Positions 38,890-47,686 of a stretch of DNA of 64,000 nt are shown here, one piece after another. The stretch covers positions 62,001-126,000 of the forward strand of contig JADJTX010000008.1 of the NCBI GenBank assembly GCA_016710985.1. Direction: 5' to 3'. The stretch comes from Ignavibacteria bacterium (lineage in GTDB: Bacteria; Bacteroidota; Ignavibacteria; Tepidaquicellales; Tepidaquicellaceae). Made by a program: the position numbers and the translations under genes. The notes under the pieces are model-generated. The model was not told the origin of the DNA, made no database searches, and saw only the letters and a list, made by a program, of their open reading frames with translations. Positions within the stretch are counted from its first letter, which is position 1; every line of letters begins with the position of its first letter.

Positions 38890-38920
38890 TTGTAATTGTA
38901 AGCTATCATTGGTATTTTTG
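38890..38920 (+). promoter_or_regulatory. Bacteroidota-type promoter for the rpmH cluster
   Basis: TATTTTTG at 38,913-38,920 matches the TAnnTTTG -7 box, and TTG at 38,890-38,892 sits 20 bp upstream as the -33 box. Transcription would begin about 20 bp before rpmH. Confidence 0.5.
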
Positions 38921-38944
38921 CATAATTCAATAATAAATTAAGAA

Positions 38945-39103
38945 ATGAAAAGAACATATCAACCAAGCAACAGAAAAAGAAAAAATAAACACGGTTTCAG
39001 TGAAAGAATGGCTACCAAGAACGGACGAAAGGTATTAGCCAGGAGAAGAGCCAAAGGCAGAAAAAAACTGACCGTGAGCGATGAATTTGTAAGACATCCG
39101 TAG
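38945..39103 (+). CDS. rpmH: 50S ribosomal protein L34
   Basis: A 52-residue, strongly basic protein that is easy to miss because of its size. It begins [18 protein letters not shown] and continues [20 protein letters not shown], the invariant core of bacterial L34, which packs against 23S rRNA. The C-terminal [12 protein letters not shown] is a group-specific tail. It is the first gene of the classic rpmH-rnpA-yidD-yidC cluster, 16 bp upstream of rnpA. In many bacteria dnaA and the origin lie next to rpmH; here an outer-membrane barrel gene does. Confidence 0.96.
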   Translation: MKRTYQPSNRKRKNKHGFSERMATKNGRKVLARRRAKGRKKLTVSDEFVRHP

Positions 39104-39119
39104 AAATGTGATTTTCTGA

Positions 39120-39567
39120 ATGGATAATAGTGAGAATCAATCTAACGATGACTTTAGATTAAGTAAAGATGAGATCATAAGAGGGCATGATTCATATTCA
39201 AAGATTCTTCAAAGTTCGTTTATAGTTTCAACAGATTTTTTAAAAGCTTTTGTTAACAGGCAAAATGTAGAAGCAAAAACAACTGATTTCACTAAAAAGC
39301 CCGCTTTTAACTTCAAATGTAAAAGTGGGCTTTATTATTGCAAAGAAGAAAATAAGGAAGTCTTATTTCAGAAACAGGATCAGAAGATTACTTAAAGAGT
39401 CATACAGGCTGAACAGGCAGCAGACAGGATTTTTCTCACTTAAATTAAATATAATTTTTTCACTTACAGAAAAGGGTTATGAACATTTCAGAAATAACCC
39501 GAAGACAAAATTCAATTTTGTAGATTCTGAAATGAAATTGTTACAGGAAAAAATACAGAAAAAATAA
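39120..39567 (+). CDS. rnpA: Ribonuclease P protein component, one frameshift
   Basis: The protein subunit of RNase P, which trims tRNA 5' ends. The repaired product is about 148 residues: LSKDEIIRGHDSYSKILQSS at the start, then KVGFIIAKKKIRKSYFRN and the family signature RNRIRRLLKESYRLN. The first frame runs past the junction into VLFQKQDQKIT, while the correct core is in the next frame. Removing one A from the AAAA run at 39,321-39,324 joins them as FNFKCKVGFIIAKKK. rnpA is normally essential, so this is very likely a sequence error. It sits between rpmH and yidD, 19 bp before the latter. Confidence 0.92.
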
Positions 39568-39586
39568 AGAGTAAACTGACAACCAA

Positions 39587-39835
39587 ATGAGTTTCATAGC
39601 CATAGCAATTATTAAAATTTATCAAAGGCTCTTATCTCCGTTGCTGCATGGTTCCTGCAGGCATTATCCCACTTGTTCAAATTATGGCATAGAAGCATTC
39701 AGGGTACATGGTTTCTTTACGGGATTTTATTTAACCATAAAAAGAATCATAAAATGTAATCCTTTTTTTGAAGGAGGATTTGATCCGGTCCCGGAGAAGA
39801 AAAACTGTTCACATCATTTAAAACCAATAAATTAA
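39587..39835 (+). CDS. yidD: Membrane protein insertion efficiency factor YidD
   Basis: An 82-residue protein with the diagnostic pattern [34 protein letters not shown] and [18 protein letters not shown], including the conserved cysteines. YidD helps YidC insert proteins into the inner membrane and associates with it by an amphipathic helix. Its position between rnpA and yidC is conserved across bacteria. Full length and intact. Confidence 0.95.
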   Translation: MSFIAIAIIKIYQRLLSPLLHGSCRHYPTCSNYGIEAFRVHGFFTGFYLTIKRIIKCNPFFEGGFDPVPEKKNCSHHLKPIN

Positions 39836-39858
39836 TTTTAAGACCGGAAAAATAATAA

Positions 39859-41706
39859 ATGGATAAAAGATCAATATTAGGATTTATATTAATCGGAATA
39901 GTGCTGATGGTATGGCTGTACTGGAATTCGGCGAATCAGCAAAAGCTTGTTCAGAATAATAAACAAAAAATAGATACAGTAAGAATACCTGAACAAACGA
40001 AAGCAGATACTAAAGACAGTCTTAAACAGACGGAAACATCTGCTGTAATTTCTGCAGACTCTTTAAAGAATGATTCTCTGGTTTTAAAATTCGGAAATAT
40101 ATTTGCTGCCGATGCAATTGGCAGCAGTAAAGTACCTGCTGAAAAAGTTATAATTCTTGAGAATGAAAAAGTGCAGATGGAATTCAGCAACTACGGAGGC
40201 GGATTAAGAAAATACACTATAAAGAATTATGAGACATGGGATAATCATCCGCTGCAGCTGGTTGAATGGAAAAACGGCAAAGAGCTTCATTTGCTTTTTA
40301 CTTCAAAAGAAGGAAAATTAATTAATACAAAGGATCTTGTTTTTGAATCAGGCTATACAGAGTGGCAGAAAGTAGATTTAAATACGGACAGCAGTTATAA
40401 ATTAACCTATACCTTATTTCTTTCCCCTGACAGTTCAGATAAAATTTCAAAGACATACAGTTTTCATAAAGACATGTATGAGTTTGACGTTGCATATGAA
40501 TTCAGCAACCCTTCTAAATTTATTGCAGACAACAAATATCAGGTTGTATGGGAATCATCTCTAAACCTCACACAGTACCGAAGTGATGAGGAGGCAACCT
40601 TTGCAGAGGCATTTGCATACATGGGAGGTGAGCTTGAAACGCTTGATGCAACTAACATCGGTGAAGAATACAAAGGAGATTTTAACGGGAACACTGAATA
40701 TGTAAGCTTAAGAAACAAGTATTTCGGAATATTCATCATACCGGAGGAGCGCAAAGGTGACGGAGCATACATGAGCGGGTTCCGCGAGAGTCTGAAAGAT
40801 AACGGTGCACGGGAACATTATTCCATAGCAATAAAGATGGACATTAAGAATGGTAAAGCTGAGAGATCAGCTTTTAAGATCTTAATAACACCATTAGATT
40901 ACAAAATTCTCAAATCCTATGAAAAAGATCTTGAGAAGACATTACGCTTTTCACTCGATTTCATAGTAAGACCTATTGCACAATACATGATACTGCCGGT
41001 TTTCCTGTTTCTGCACAGCTTCATTCCCAGCTGGGGAATAGTAATAATACTATTTGCTTTACTGATGAAGATTGTATTGAATCCACTCACGAAGACACAG
41101 ATGAATTCCATGAAGAAGATGTCTGCGCTTAATCCTAAGATAACATCAATAAGGGAAAAGTATAAAGATGATCCCGTAAAAGCAAATCAGCAGATCATGA
41201 AATTGTATAAGGAAGAAAAAATAAATCCCGCCGGAGGATGTCTTCCGATGCTGCTTCAGCTGCCTATACTTTATGCATTGTTCGGAGTTTTTAATTCGAC
41301 AATTGAACTAAGGAATGAAAGCTTCTTATGGATAAAAGACCTGTCCTCCCCTGATGTGATTCTTAATCTTCCTTTTAAGATACCTTTATTCGGGATCAGC
41401 CAGATCTCAGGCCTCGCGCTTGCAATGGGAGTCACCATGTTCATTCAGCAAAAGATGACGATTACAGATCCGAAGCAAAAAGCCATGGTATATATAATGC
41501 CTGTGATGCTTACGCTGCTGTTTTTCAGTTTCCCGGCAGGATTAAACCTTTATTATTTCATGTTTAATTTATTCTCGATAACACAGCAATGGTGGACAAA
41601 CAGAAAGAATCCAAAGCCTGTAACTGAAGTCATAACAACTAACGATAATTCAAACGGAAAGAACAATTCCCTGAAAAAGAATTTACCCGCTAAAGTAAAA
41701 AAATAA
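39859..41706 (+). CDS. yidC: Membrane protein insertase YidC
   Basis: A 615-residue insertase. An N-terminal anchor (ILGFILIGIVLMVWLYW) is followed by a large periplasmic domain (about 90-370), then the conserved five-helix core beginning FSLDFIVRPIAQYMILPVF, with SWGIVIILFALLMKIVLNPL, the cytoplasmic hairpin MNSMKKMSALNPKITSIREK, and NPAGGCLPMLLQLPILYALF. The charged tail ends LKKNLPAKVKK. This length and the periplasmic domain are typical of Gram-negative YidC. It is the last gene of the rpmH cluster and is intact; the glycosyltransferase gene begins 7 bp later. Confidence 0.97.
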   Translation: MDKRSILGFILIGIVLMVWLYWNSANQQKLVQNNKQKIDTVRIPEQTKADTKDSLKQTETSAVISADSLKNDSLVLKFGNIFAADAIGSSKVPAEKVIILENEKVQMEFSNYGGGLRKYTIKNYETWDNHPLQLVEWKNGKELHLLFTSKEGKLINTKDLVFESGYTEWQKVDLNTDSSYKLTYTLFLSPDSSDKISKTYSFHKDMYEFDVAYEFSNPSKFIADNKYQVVWESSLNLTQYRSDEEATFAEAFAYMGGELETLDATNIGEEYKGDFNGNTEYVSLRNKYFGIFIIPEERKGDGAYMSGFRESLKDNGAREHYSIAIKMDIKNGKAERSAFKILITPLDYKILKSYEKDLEKTLRFSLDFIVRPIAQYMILPVFLFLHSFIPSWGIVIILFALLMKIVLNPLTKTQMNSMKKMSALNPKITSIREKYKDDPVKANQQIMKLYKEEKINPAGGCLPMLLQLPILYALFGVFNSTIELRNESFLWIKDLSSPDVILNLPFKIPLFGISQISGLALAMGVTMFIQQKMTITDPKQKAMVYIMPVMLTLLFFSFPAGLNLYYFMFNLFSITQQWWTNRKNPKPVTEVITTNDNSNGKNNSLKKNLPAKVKK

Positions 41707-41713
41707 CAGCACA

Positions 41714-42688
41714 TTGGATTTACAAAATCCAAAAGCAATTCTTATAGTTCAGATCGGAAAAATAGGGGATATGATTCTTACAACTCCCCTCTTTTCGGAG
41801 ATCAGGGAAATTTATCCTGATTCAAAGCTGACAGTTCTGGCCAGCTCACTGAATAAGGACATCCCTCTGAATCACAGATCAGTTGATGAAGTTATTGTCT
41901 ATAAAAAAAGTCTTCGTGGAGGCATGTTACTTCTCAGTTCATCCTTAAGGAGTATAGATCTTTGGATCGATACTAAGGATAATTTTTCCGGTACTTCCGC
42001 ACTTCTCATTAAAATATTCAAGCCGAAAATATCTTTAGGATTTAATTTTGAGAAAAAAATATTTGATGTCTCATTAAGCGAATATCAGACAGGAAAGCAT
42101 GCTGTAGATATTAATCTTAGTCCTGTAAATTATTTAAGAAATACAAAGGAAAAATTCAATTTAAGACCATCGTTTGAGATCCCGGAAATCATACAGAAAC
42201 AAACTGAATCAGTGATGCAGGTTAATCCATTTCTAAAAAAAGTACTGATCAATGTTTCAGCCGGATCCAAAAGCAGATACCTTCAGAAGGAAAAATGGAA
42301 TACTGTTATAAACAGGATCCATCAGACAAATTTTTACTGTTTTAATTTAATTGGACTGGAAGAAGACATGGAGATCATCGATCATATACTTAATGAGGCA
42401 ATGGGAATGCATGTTCAGTATATTCATACTAGCAGCATAATTGAAACAGCAGAGATTGTAAAAAGAAACGATTTCGTCATCTCAGCAGATACTTCCATTG
42501 TACATCTGTGTTCAGCATTTAACAAACCTATAGTGGCTCTTTATCCGTATGTAAAATGGAACCTTGAAAAATTTGCTCCTCTCTCAGATATTCAGGAAAT
42601 TATTATTTCAGGAAAAGATAATTCAATTGAAGATATAAAAGCAGATGAAATAGTAGACAGATTTAAAAAACTTGTGAATAAAATTTAA
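41714..42688 (+). CDS. Glycosyltransferase family 9 (heptosyltransferase-like)
   Basis: A 324-residue cytoplasmic enzyme of the GT9 family, which adds heptose or related sugars to lipopolysaccharide core. The N-terminal ILIVQIGKIGDMILTTPLF and EIREIYPDSKLTVLAS are diagnostic, and the C-terminal donor-binding region has VISADTSIVHLCSAFNKPIV followed by ALYP. The start is a TTG 7 bp after yidC; no ATG fits. It may be co-transcribed with yidC. It converges on the tmRNA gene. Acceptor and donor sugars cannot be told from sequence. Confidence 0.88.
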   Translation: MDLQNPKAILIVQIGKIGDMILTTPLFSEIREIYPDSKLTVLASSLNKDIPLNHRSVDEVIVYKKSLRGGMLLLSSSLRSIDLWIDTKDNFSGTSALLIKIFKPKISLGFNFEKKIFDVSLSEYQTGKHAVDINLSPVNYLRNTKEKFNLRPSFEIPEIIQKQTESVMQVNPFLKKVLINVSAGSKSRYLQKEKWNTVINRIHQTNFYCFNLIGLEEDMEIIDHILNEAMGMHVQYIHTSSIIETAEIVKRNDFVISADTSIVHLCSAFNKPIVALYPYVKWNLEKFAPLSDIQEIIISGKDNSIEDIKADEIVDRFKKLVNKI

Positions 42689-42691
42689 TAG

Positions 42692-43055
42692 TGGAAATGC
42701 CGAGAGTCGAACTCGGGTCCGAAAAGAAGACCATTAAAACGTCTACATATGTAGTCTGTACTTTAAGATTTCACAATTACCCGGTTGACAGACTAACCAA
42801 AGTAACTGCTATTCCGATTTAGTTTCATTCAAAGAACTCAGACGATTCTCTGAACTATCTTATCTGATTTGACGCTTTTAACAATTCCGATAAGCGGGAT
42901 CTGTCAAAGCGAGGTTGCTTATTTTATTAAGCAGCCATAGCGTAGTTATTTTCTACGTTGTTGTTTTTTATTGTTTTCTACCTTTTTAAAGTGCTGGCAG
43001 GAACACTATATGCAGTTCTAACCATCTTTCTTCCCGTCGAAACCGTTGCATTCCC
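42692..43055 (-). ncRNA. ssrA: Transfer-messenger RNA
   Basis: About 364 nt. The minus-strand 5' end GGGAATGCAACGGTTTCGAC carries the tmRNA hallmark, and the 3' end CCGAGTTCGACTCTCGG is the T-arm followed by GCATTTCC. GGGAATG and CATTTCC form the acceptor stem; the 3' CCA is not encoded. The tag frame closes ...NNNVENNYAMAA-TAA-TAA, a typical AA-ending degradation tag. Upstream of it, an A-rich run makes the resume codon unclear: with one A fewer, the frame would extend back through VENNK. tmRNA rescues stalled ribosomes together with SmpB. Confidence 0.95.
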
Positions 43056-43080
43056 GGGATTTTTCAAAGAACAAAATAAC

Positions 43081-43431
43081 TTATGCTGTTTTTATATTTG
43101 AAGATTTTGCAGCAACATTTGTTTTAACTTCAGATTTGACTTCCTTAATTTCTTCAACAACATTTTGATTAACACCTTTGTCTGTATATAAAATTCCGAC
43201 AGGCACTACCACACAATATCCAAATATGAGTAAAATAGGCGCTACGACTGTAGGCAGAAAGCCATCAACAGAGTTTTCCGACATTAATAAATAGCCTATT
43301 ATTATTATTGCTATCCCAATACCGATAATAATATAATTTTTAGATGTCATTGCAAAATGCAGATGACTCATTTCTCTTTTTTGTTTCTTGGTTTTTAAAG
43401 ACTGAATAGTTTGCTGTTTCGATTTTGCCAT
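43081..43431 (-). CDS. DUF3098 membrane protein
   Basis: A 116-residue protein. A basic N-terminus (MAKSKQQTIQSLKTKKQKRE) precedes two membrane helices, NYIIIGIGIAIIIIGYLLM and FLPTVVAPILLIFGYCVVVP, linked by SENSVDG. This arrangement matches DUF3098, found mostly in Bacteroidota and relatives next to division or cell-envelope genes. It begins 6 bp after the M20 peptidase gene, probably in one transcript. Its C-terminal part is polar and poorly conserved. Function unknown. Confidence 0.75.
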   Translation of the reverse strand: MAKSKQQTIQSLKTKKQKREMSHLHFAMTSKNYIIIGIGIAIIIIGYLLMSENSVDGFLPTVVAPILLIFGYCVVVPVGILYTDKGVNQNVVEEIKEVKSEVKTNVAAKSSNIKTA

Positions 43432-43437
43432 ATATAA

Positions 43438-44814
43438 TTACTTTTTAATTTTTGATAATTCATTATAATAATGTGATATGCTTAAAATACCTCTGTGGAA
43501 GTTACTTAAATTAAAATGCTCATCGGGTGAATGAATATTATCATCAGGCAATCCAAATCCTATCAAAATTGTCGGAGCATTGAGCTTGGATTGGAATGTG
43601 CTTACTACAGGTATTGAACCGCCTTCTCTTGTAAACAGAGGTTCTTTGCCGAATCCTTTTTTCAGTGCTTCAACTGCTGCATCCATCGCAGGAGAGTCAA
43701 TAGGAGTTATTGCTCCCTTACCTCCGTGTAAAGATTTTACTACAACCTTTACAGATTCCGGGGTGATTTTTTTTACATAATCTGTAAATAATTTTTCAAT
43801 CTTTTCAGGCTCCTGATTCGGAACTAATCTCATTGAAATCTTTGCTGCTGCTTTTGATGGTAGAACCGTTTTAGCACCTTCTCCCTGAAATCCGCCCCAT
43901 ATCCCGTTACAATCTAATGTAGGTCTGGCAGATGCTCTTTCCAACGTAGAATAACCTTCTTCTCCAAATAACTCATTTACATCAAGAGTAGTTTTATATT
44001 GTTTTTCGTCGAATGGTAATTTCAGATACTCAGCTCTTTCTTTATCTGTTAAATCAAGCACATCATCATAAAATCCGTCTATTAATATTTTTCCGTTTTC
44101 GTTCTTAAGCTTGCAAATAATATGAGCCAAAGCATTAATTGGATTATCAACAGCACCTCCAAAAGCTCCGGAATGCAGGTCCCTGTTAGGTCCTGTTACC
44201 TCAACCTGCATATAAGCTAGACCTCTCAGCCCATAGCAAATGGACGGAACATCTTTAGCAAACATACCTGTGTCCTATATTACAACGTAATCACATTTAA
44301 GTAAATCCTTGTTATCTTCAATAAAAGTATCGAGATTAACACTTCCAATCTCCTCTTCGCCTTCTATTAATACTTTTAAATTTACCGGTAGCTTTTTATT
44401 ATTAATTAAATGAGACTGAATACTCTTAAAATGAATGAAAACCTGACCCTTGTCGTCTGCGGCACCTCTTGCAAAAATATTCTCCCCTTTCACAGTTGGG
44501 CTAAACGGAGGATCAGTCCATAAGTCAATAGGATCAACAGGCTGTACATCATAATGACCGTAAACTAAGATCGTTGGCTTTTCATTACCTGCATTCAGCC
44601 ATTCCCCGTAAACAATAGGATGCCCCGGAGTTTCATTTATTTTAACGTTTTCCAGTCCAATTGATTTCATTTCATTCTCAACATATTCAGCACATTTCCT
44701 TACATCTTTTTTGTTTTCAGGATTTGTACTGACTGAAGGAATTTTTAAAAAATCTTTTAACTCTTCTACAAATTTTTCTTTATTACTTGATATATAATTT
44801 ACAATATTTTCCAT
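43438..44814 (-). CDS. M20 family dipeptidase/peptidase, interrupted by an in-frame TAG
   Basis: A cytosolic zinc metallopeptidase of about 458 residues. Metal-ligand motifs are present: TILVYGHYDVQPVD (His/Asp), GAADDKGQ, LIEGEEEIGS and, near the end, DDNIHSPDEHF with the last ligand histidine. The dimerisation/lid region includes GPNRDLHSGAFGG. Both halves share the same frame and are separated only by a TAG at 44,275-44,277, where the family has Ser (VVISDTGM). So this is a substitution-type stop, not a frameshift. It could be a base error, a real pseudogenising mutation, or (unlikely) readthrough. The gene precedes the DUF3098 gene by 6 bp. Confidence 0.9.
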
Positions 44815-44823
44815 TCAGTGATA

Positions 44824-44856
44824 AATAAAAATGCGATTCCTGTAAAATCGCATTAA
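44824..44856 (-). terminator. Terminator of the TonB/TPR operon
   Basis: The stem AATGCGATT / AATCGCATT is followed on the minus strand by TTTTATTTA, 25 bp after the TPR gene and 10 bp before the peptidase gene. Confidence 0.8.
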
Positions 44857-44877
44857 ATTACAAATTTTAAATTTAGT

Positions 44878-46314
44878 TTATTGTTTCTCTTCAAGTCTTT
44901 TTAAATCATCCTGTGCGCTTGTATTACCCGGATCAATTTCAAGAGCCTTTTTGTAACTTGCTATTGCATCTTCGGTTTTATTCAGTGCTTCTTCAGATCT
45001 CGCCTTCCATAACCATGACTGAAAATATGAATTGTCAATGTTATTAACTGTATTAAAAACGTTTATTGCATCTTCGTATTGAGCAAGGGAATATAAACTA
45101 AGCCCTTTATACACATACGCTGCAAGCTGCCTGCTGCCCATTGCAATTGATTTATCAAAATTTTTAATTGCTTCAGGATACTTTTTTTCATTAAACTGTG
45201 CAACGCCTATTTCATAAAAAATTACGTCATCAGTACTGTCTGCTACAATTGCAAGATTAAAATTCTTATAAGCATTATCAAAATCTTTCTTGTTAACATA
45301 TATCTGTGCAAGTTTTATGTAATCTTCAGTATCGAAAATATTTTGAGGTACTTTACTGAAATATTCGAGTGCTTTATCATATTCTTCCTTAGCTATATAC
45401 ACATATGCCATATACTTGTATGCAGATGAAAGATCCTCATTTGGATTATTTTGAATTATAGCTTCAAGTTTCGTAAGAGCTTCATCATACTTTCTTTGAC
45501 CATACAAAACCTTTGCAATATATGTTTCGCCTTCTACAGAACCGGGTTGCAGACTCGCATATTTTTCAAATGCTTTTAATGCATCATCATAATTTTCGTT
45601 AAAATATAATAGTCTGCCCATTTCAAGATAGGCATCTGCAAAATTCGGATTGACCTGAACAGCTTTTTTTTATTCAGCCAAAGCATCATTATATTTTTTT
45701 TCCTTAAAATTTCCCTGTCCTAATCCAAAATGCGAGTTAGCATTATTAGGCTGTATTTTCAATGCCGTATTATAATTATCTACAGAAGGCTTGTATGCTC
45801 TCCTGTAATAATATGCATCGCCTAATCCGACGTATACTTTCGGATCTTCTTTTGCTATGGTTTTTGCAAAAGTCAAAACTGCTATAGCCTCATCTATTTT
45901 GCCGGCGACTGTAAAACTCTTTGCCTGAGCTAACAGAACGTCAACATTCTCCGGTTCAATTTTTAAAGCTTTTTTGTAATAGGTATTTGCTTTGTCATAT
46001 TCCTTTTTTTTTGTGTACAGATTTCCAAGTGTCATTAATGCACCTACACCTTCATCGTCTTTTGACAGCGCTTTCAGCAGATTAGCTTCAGCGTCTTTTA
46101 TAGATCCGGTATTTAACAAAGCAAGTCCATAGTAATAATATCCATCGTAACTGTCGTCAGCTTTTACCGAGTTCTTCAATAAACTTATTGCTTTTACATA
46201 ATCACCTTTTTTAGCGGCATTAATTCCATCATCAATACCATCTTTTGAAAATGCATATGCTGACACAAGTACAAATACTATAATGGTAAAAATGTTTTTT
46301 AAAGTAATGTTCAT
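44878..46314 (-). CDS. Periplasmic TPR-repeat protein, interrupted by an in-frame TAA
   Basis: About 478 residues made of a signal peptide (NIFTIIVFVLVSAYAFS) and roughly twelve tetratricopeptide repeats (e.g. YDKANTYYKKALKIEPENVD, YPEAIKNFDKSIAMGSRQLA, TEDAIASYKKALEIDPGNTS). TPR arrays mediate protein contacts. The two halves share one frame; a TAA at 45,670-45,672 replaces what should be Tyr in ALAE(Y)KKAVQVNPNFADAYL. The codon lies at the edge of a run of A, so a single base change explains it. The gene is the last of the TonB/PstS-like operon, 47 bp downstream of the binding-protein gene, and likely works at the envelope with them. Confidence 0.88.
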
Positions 46315-46361
46315 CTTTTTATATTTATTAATAATTTTTTTTAAATTAAATTTTTACTTAA

Positions 46362-47324
46362 TTAATTTAACTGAATTGTTCTTACAGGAGTCCTTACCGG
46401 AACCAGACTATTCTTAAGTACGATTTTCTGTCCGTCGGTATTTAATAGAAATGTAATAAACCCTGTTGAAAGCTGAATACCTTGCTCGGTACAAAATACA
46501 TATACTGTCCTTCTGTATGGATACTTTTCGTTAAACAACAATCCCTGATGAAATTCTGCAAAATCTTCCTGGATGCCGTTTTCCCGGACTTTTGAAACTC
46601 TCAAAGTTGCAACTGTAGTATCTATTGTATCTTGCTCTCCTTTAGATAGCCAGTTCATTGATATGATCCCGATTGCATTTTCATTTTCTCTTACGGAATT
46701 TAACATCTGCACAGATGTTGAACAAACAATTGCTGAATTACTGTATTCAAGATTTTTTAATACACTGTCCTGAAAATATTTATTGGTAGCTGAATTTTTT
46801 CTCTGAATGAAAATTTTAATGTTGTTTAAAGGTCCTTTGAAAAATTTCTTAGCTTCGGAATTCTGCTCTTCATTTTGCGATTTAATATCGGTCCATAACT
46901 TATTTTCACCGGAAAAAATGTTTTTCAGATCCACTGAGGTAACTCTTGTAACTGGATTTTTCACATTTACAATAAATCCAATTCCGTCTACAGCCAGAGG
47001 ATATTCTTTCAGCTCGAGCTTATTCTTCAGCAAAGCCGCTTTCTCATCTTCCGTAAAATTTCGTGTAACAACAATTAATTTCGTATCTCCGTTTATCAGG
47101 TCAGCAAAAGCATTTGCAGTCGGAGTACTTTTCATGTTAATTTTCGCTTCCGGATTCAGTCTTTCGAATTCAGTTATTTCAGCTTTCATCAAAGGTTCAA
47201 TATTCTCATCAACATCAATAGACATTGAGCCTGTTGTAGCTATTGATTTGATTTCATCAAATTTACATCCTGATACTAGTAAAGAATAAAAACAGATAAT
47301 ATAAAAAATTATTGTACTTTTCAT
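46362..47324 (-). CDS. PstS-like phosphate-binding lipoprotein in a TonB operon
   Basis: A 320-residue lipoprotein: the signal segment IIFYIICFYSLLVSGC has a lipobox cysteine. The rest follows the PstS-type periplasmic binding fold, with TTGSMSIDVDENIEPLM, VDGIGFIVNVKNPVTRVTSV, LKNIFSGENKLWTDI and the RKNSATNKYF region. It differs from the canonical PstS at 53.4-54.4 kb, being associated with TonB and TPR genes and not with a permease. In Bacteroidota such proteins commonly accompany ExbB/ExbD/TonB sets. Its start overlaps the previous gene by four bases (ATGA). The ligand is likely phosphate or a related anion, by homology only. Confidence 0.85.
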   Translation of the reverse strand: MKSTIIFYIICFYSLLVSGCKFDEIKSIATTGSMSIDVDENIEPLMKAEITEFERLNPEAKINMKSTPTANAFADLINGDTKLIVVTRNFTEDEKAALLKNKLELKEYPLAVDGIGFIVNVKNPVTRVTSVDLKNIFSGENKLWTDIKSQNEEQNSEAKKFFKGPLNNIKIFIQRKNSATNKYFQDSVLKNLEYSNSAIVCSTSVQMLNSVRENENAIGIISMNWLSKGEQDTIDTTVATLRVSKVRENGIQEDFAEFHQGLLFNEKYPYRRTVYVFCTEQGIQLSTGFITFLLNTDGQKIVLKNSLVPVRTPVRTIQLN

Positions 47325-47566
47325 TTCTGATTTAATAACTTTTCCCGCTCTTCGTTCAATCTTACCCTCTCTTCTTCCATCTTTGCCTGTTTAACTTTCG
47401 AAAATGAATTAATGAATCTGTATATGCCATAGATCATTAACACTATTGCAAACATTAATTTAGCAGAGTCCATTTTGCCCGGATATATGACTCCGGTGAT
47501 TAGAAGTAAACCAAAAACAAAAGTTAAGGCAGCTGTTCCGAAATTTATTATAAGTGAAATGTTCAA
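47321..47566 (-). CDS. Small membrane protein with coiled-coil tail
   Basis: An 81-residue protein with two membrane helices (LIINFGTAALTFVFGLLLIT and LMFAIVLMIYGIYRFINSF) and a charged coil (KQAKMEEERVRLNEEREKLL). No named family. It lies between tonB and the PstS-like gene, overlapping the latter by four bases, so it belongs to the operon and may be a structural partner of the TonB complex. Confidence 0.75.
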   Translation of the reverse strand: MNISLIINFGTAALTFVFGLLLITGVIYPGKMDSAKLMFAIVLMIYGIYRFINSFSKVKQAKMEEERVRLNEEREKLLNQK

Positions 47567-47686
47567 TTTATTTGATCCTTTCTCATCTTATTCACTTCAA
47601 ATCTGTTAGCTCTTTTCAACTGTAAATATCAATAATGACGTCAAGAGCTCTAATTATATTAACAATCCTGATATGGATAATATCTG

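Noticed and set aside
42689..43060. tRNA gene suggested by the GTTCGACTC T-arm
   Set aside because: No D-arm or anticodon arm at tRNA distance; the full tmRNA structure, with 5' GGTTTCGAC and a tag frame, accounts for it.
46362..47324. Second complete phosphate transporter
   Set aside because: Only a binding-protein gene is present; no permease or ATPase is linked to it.
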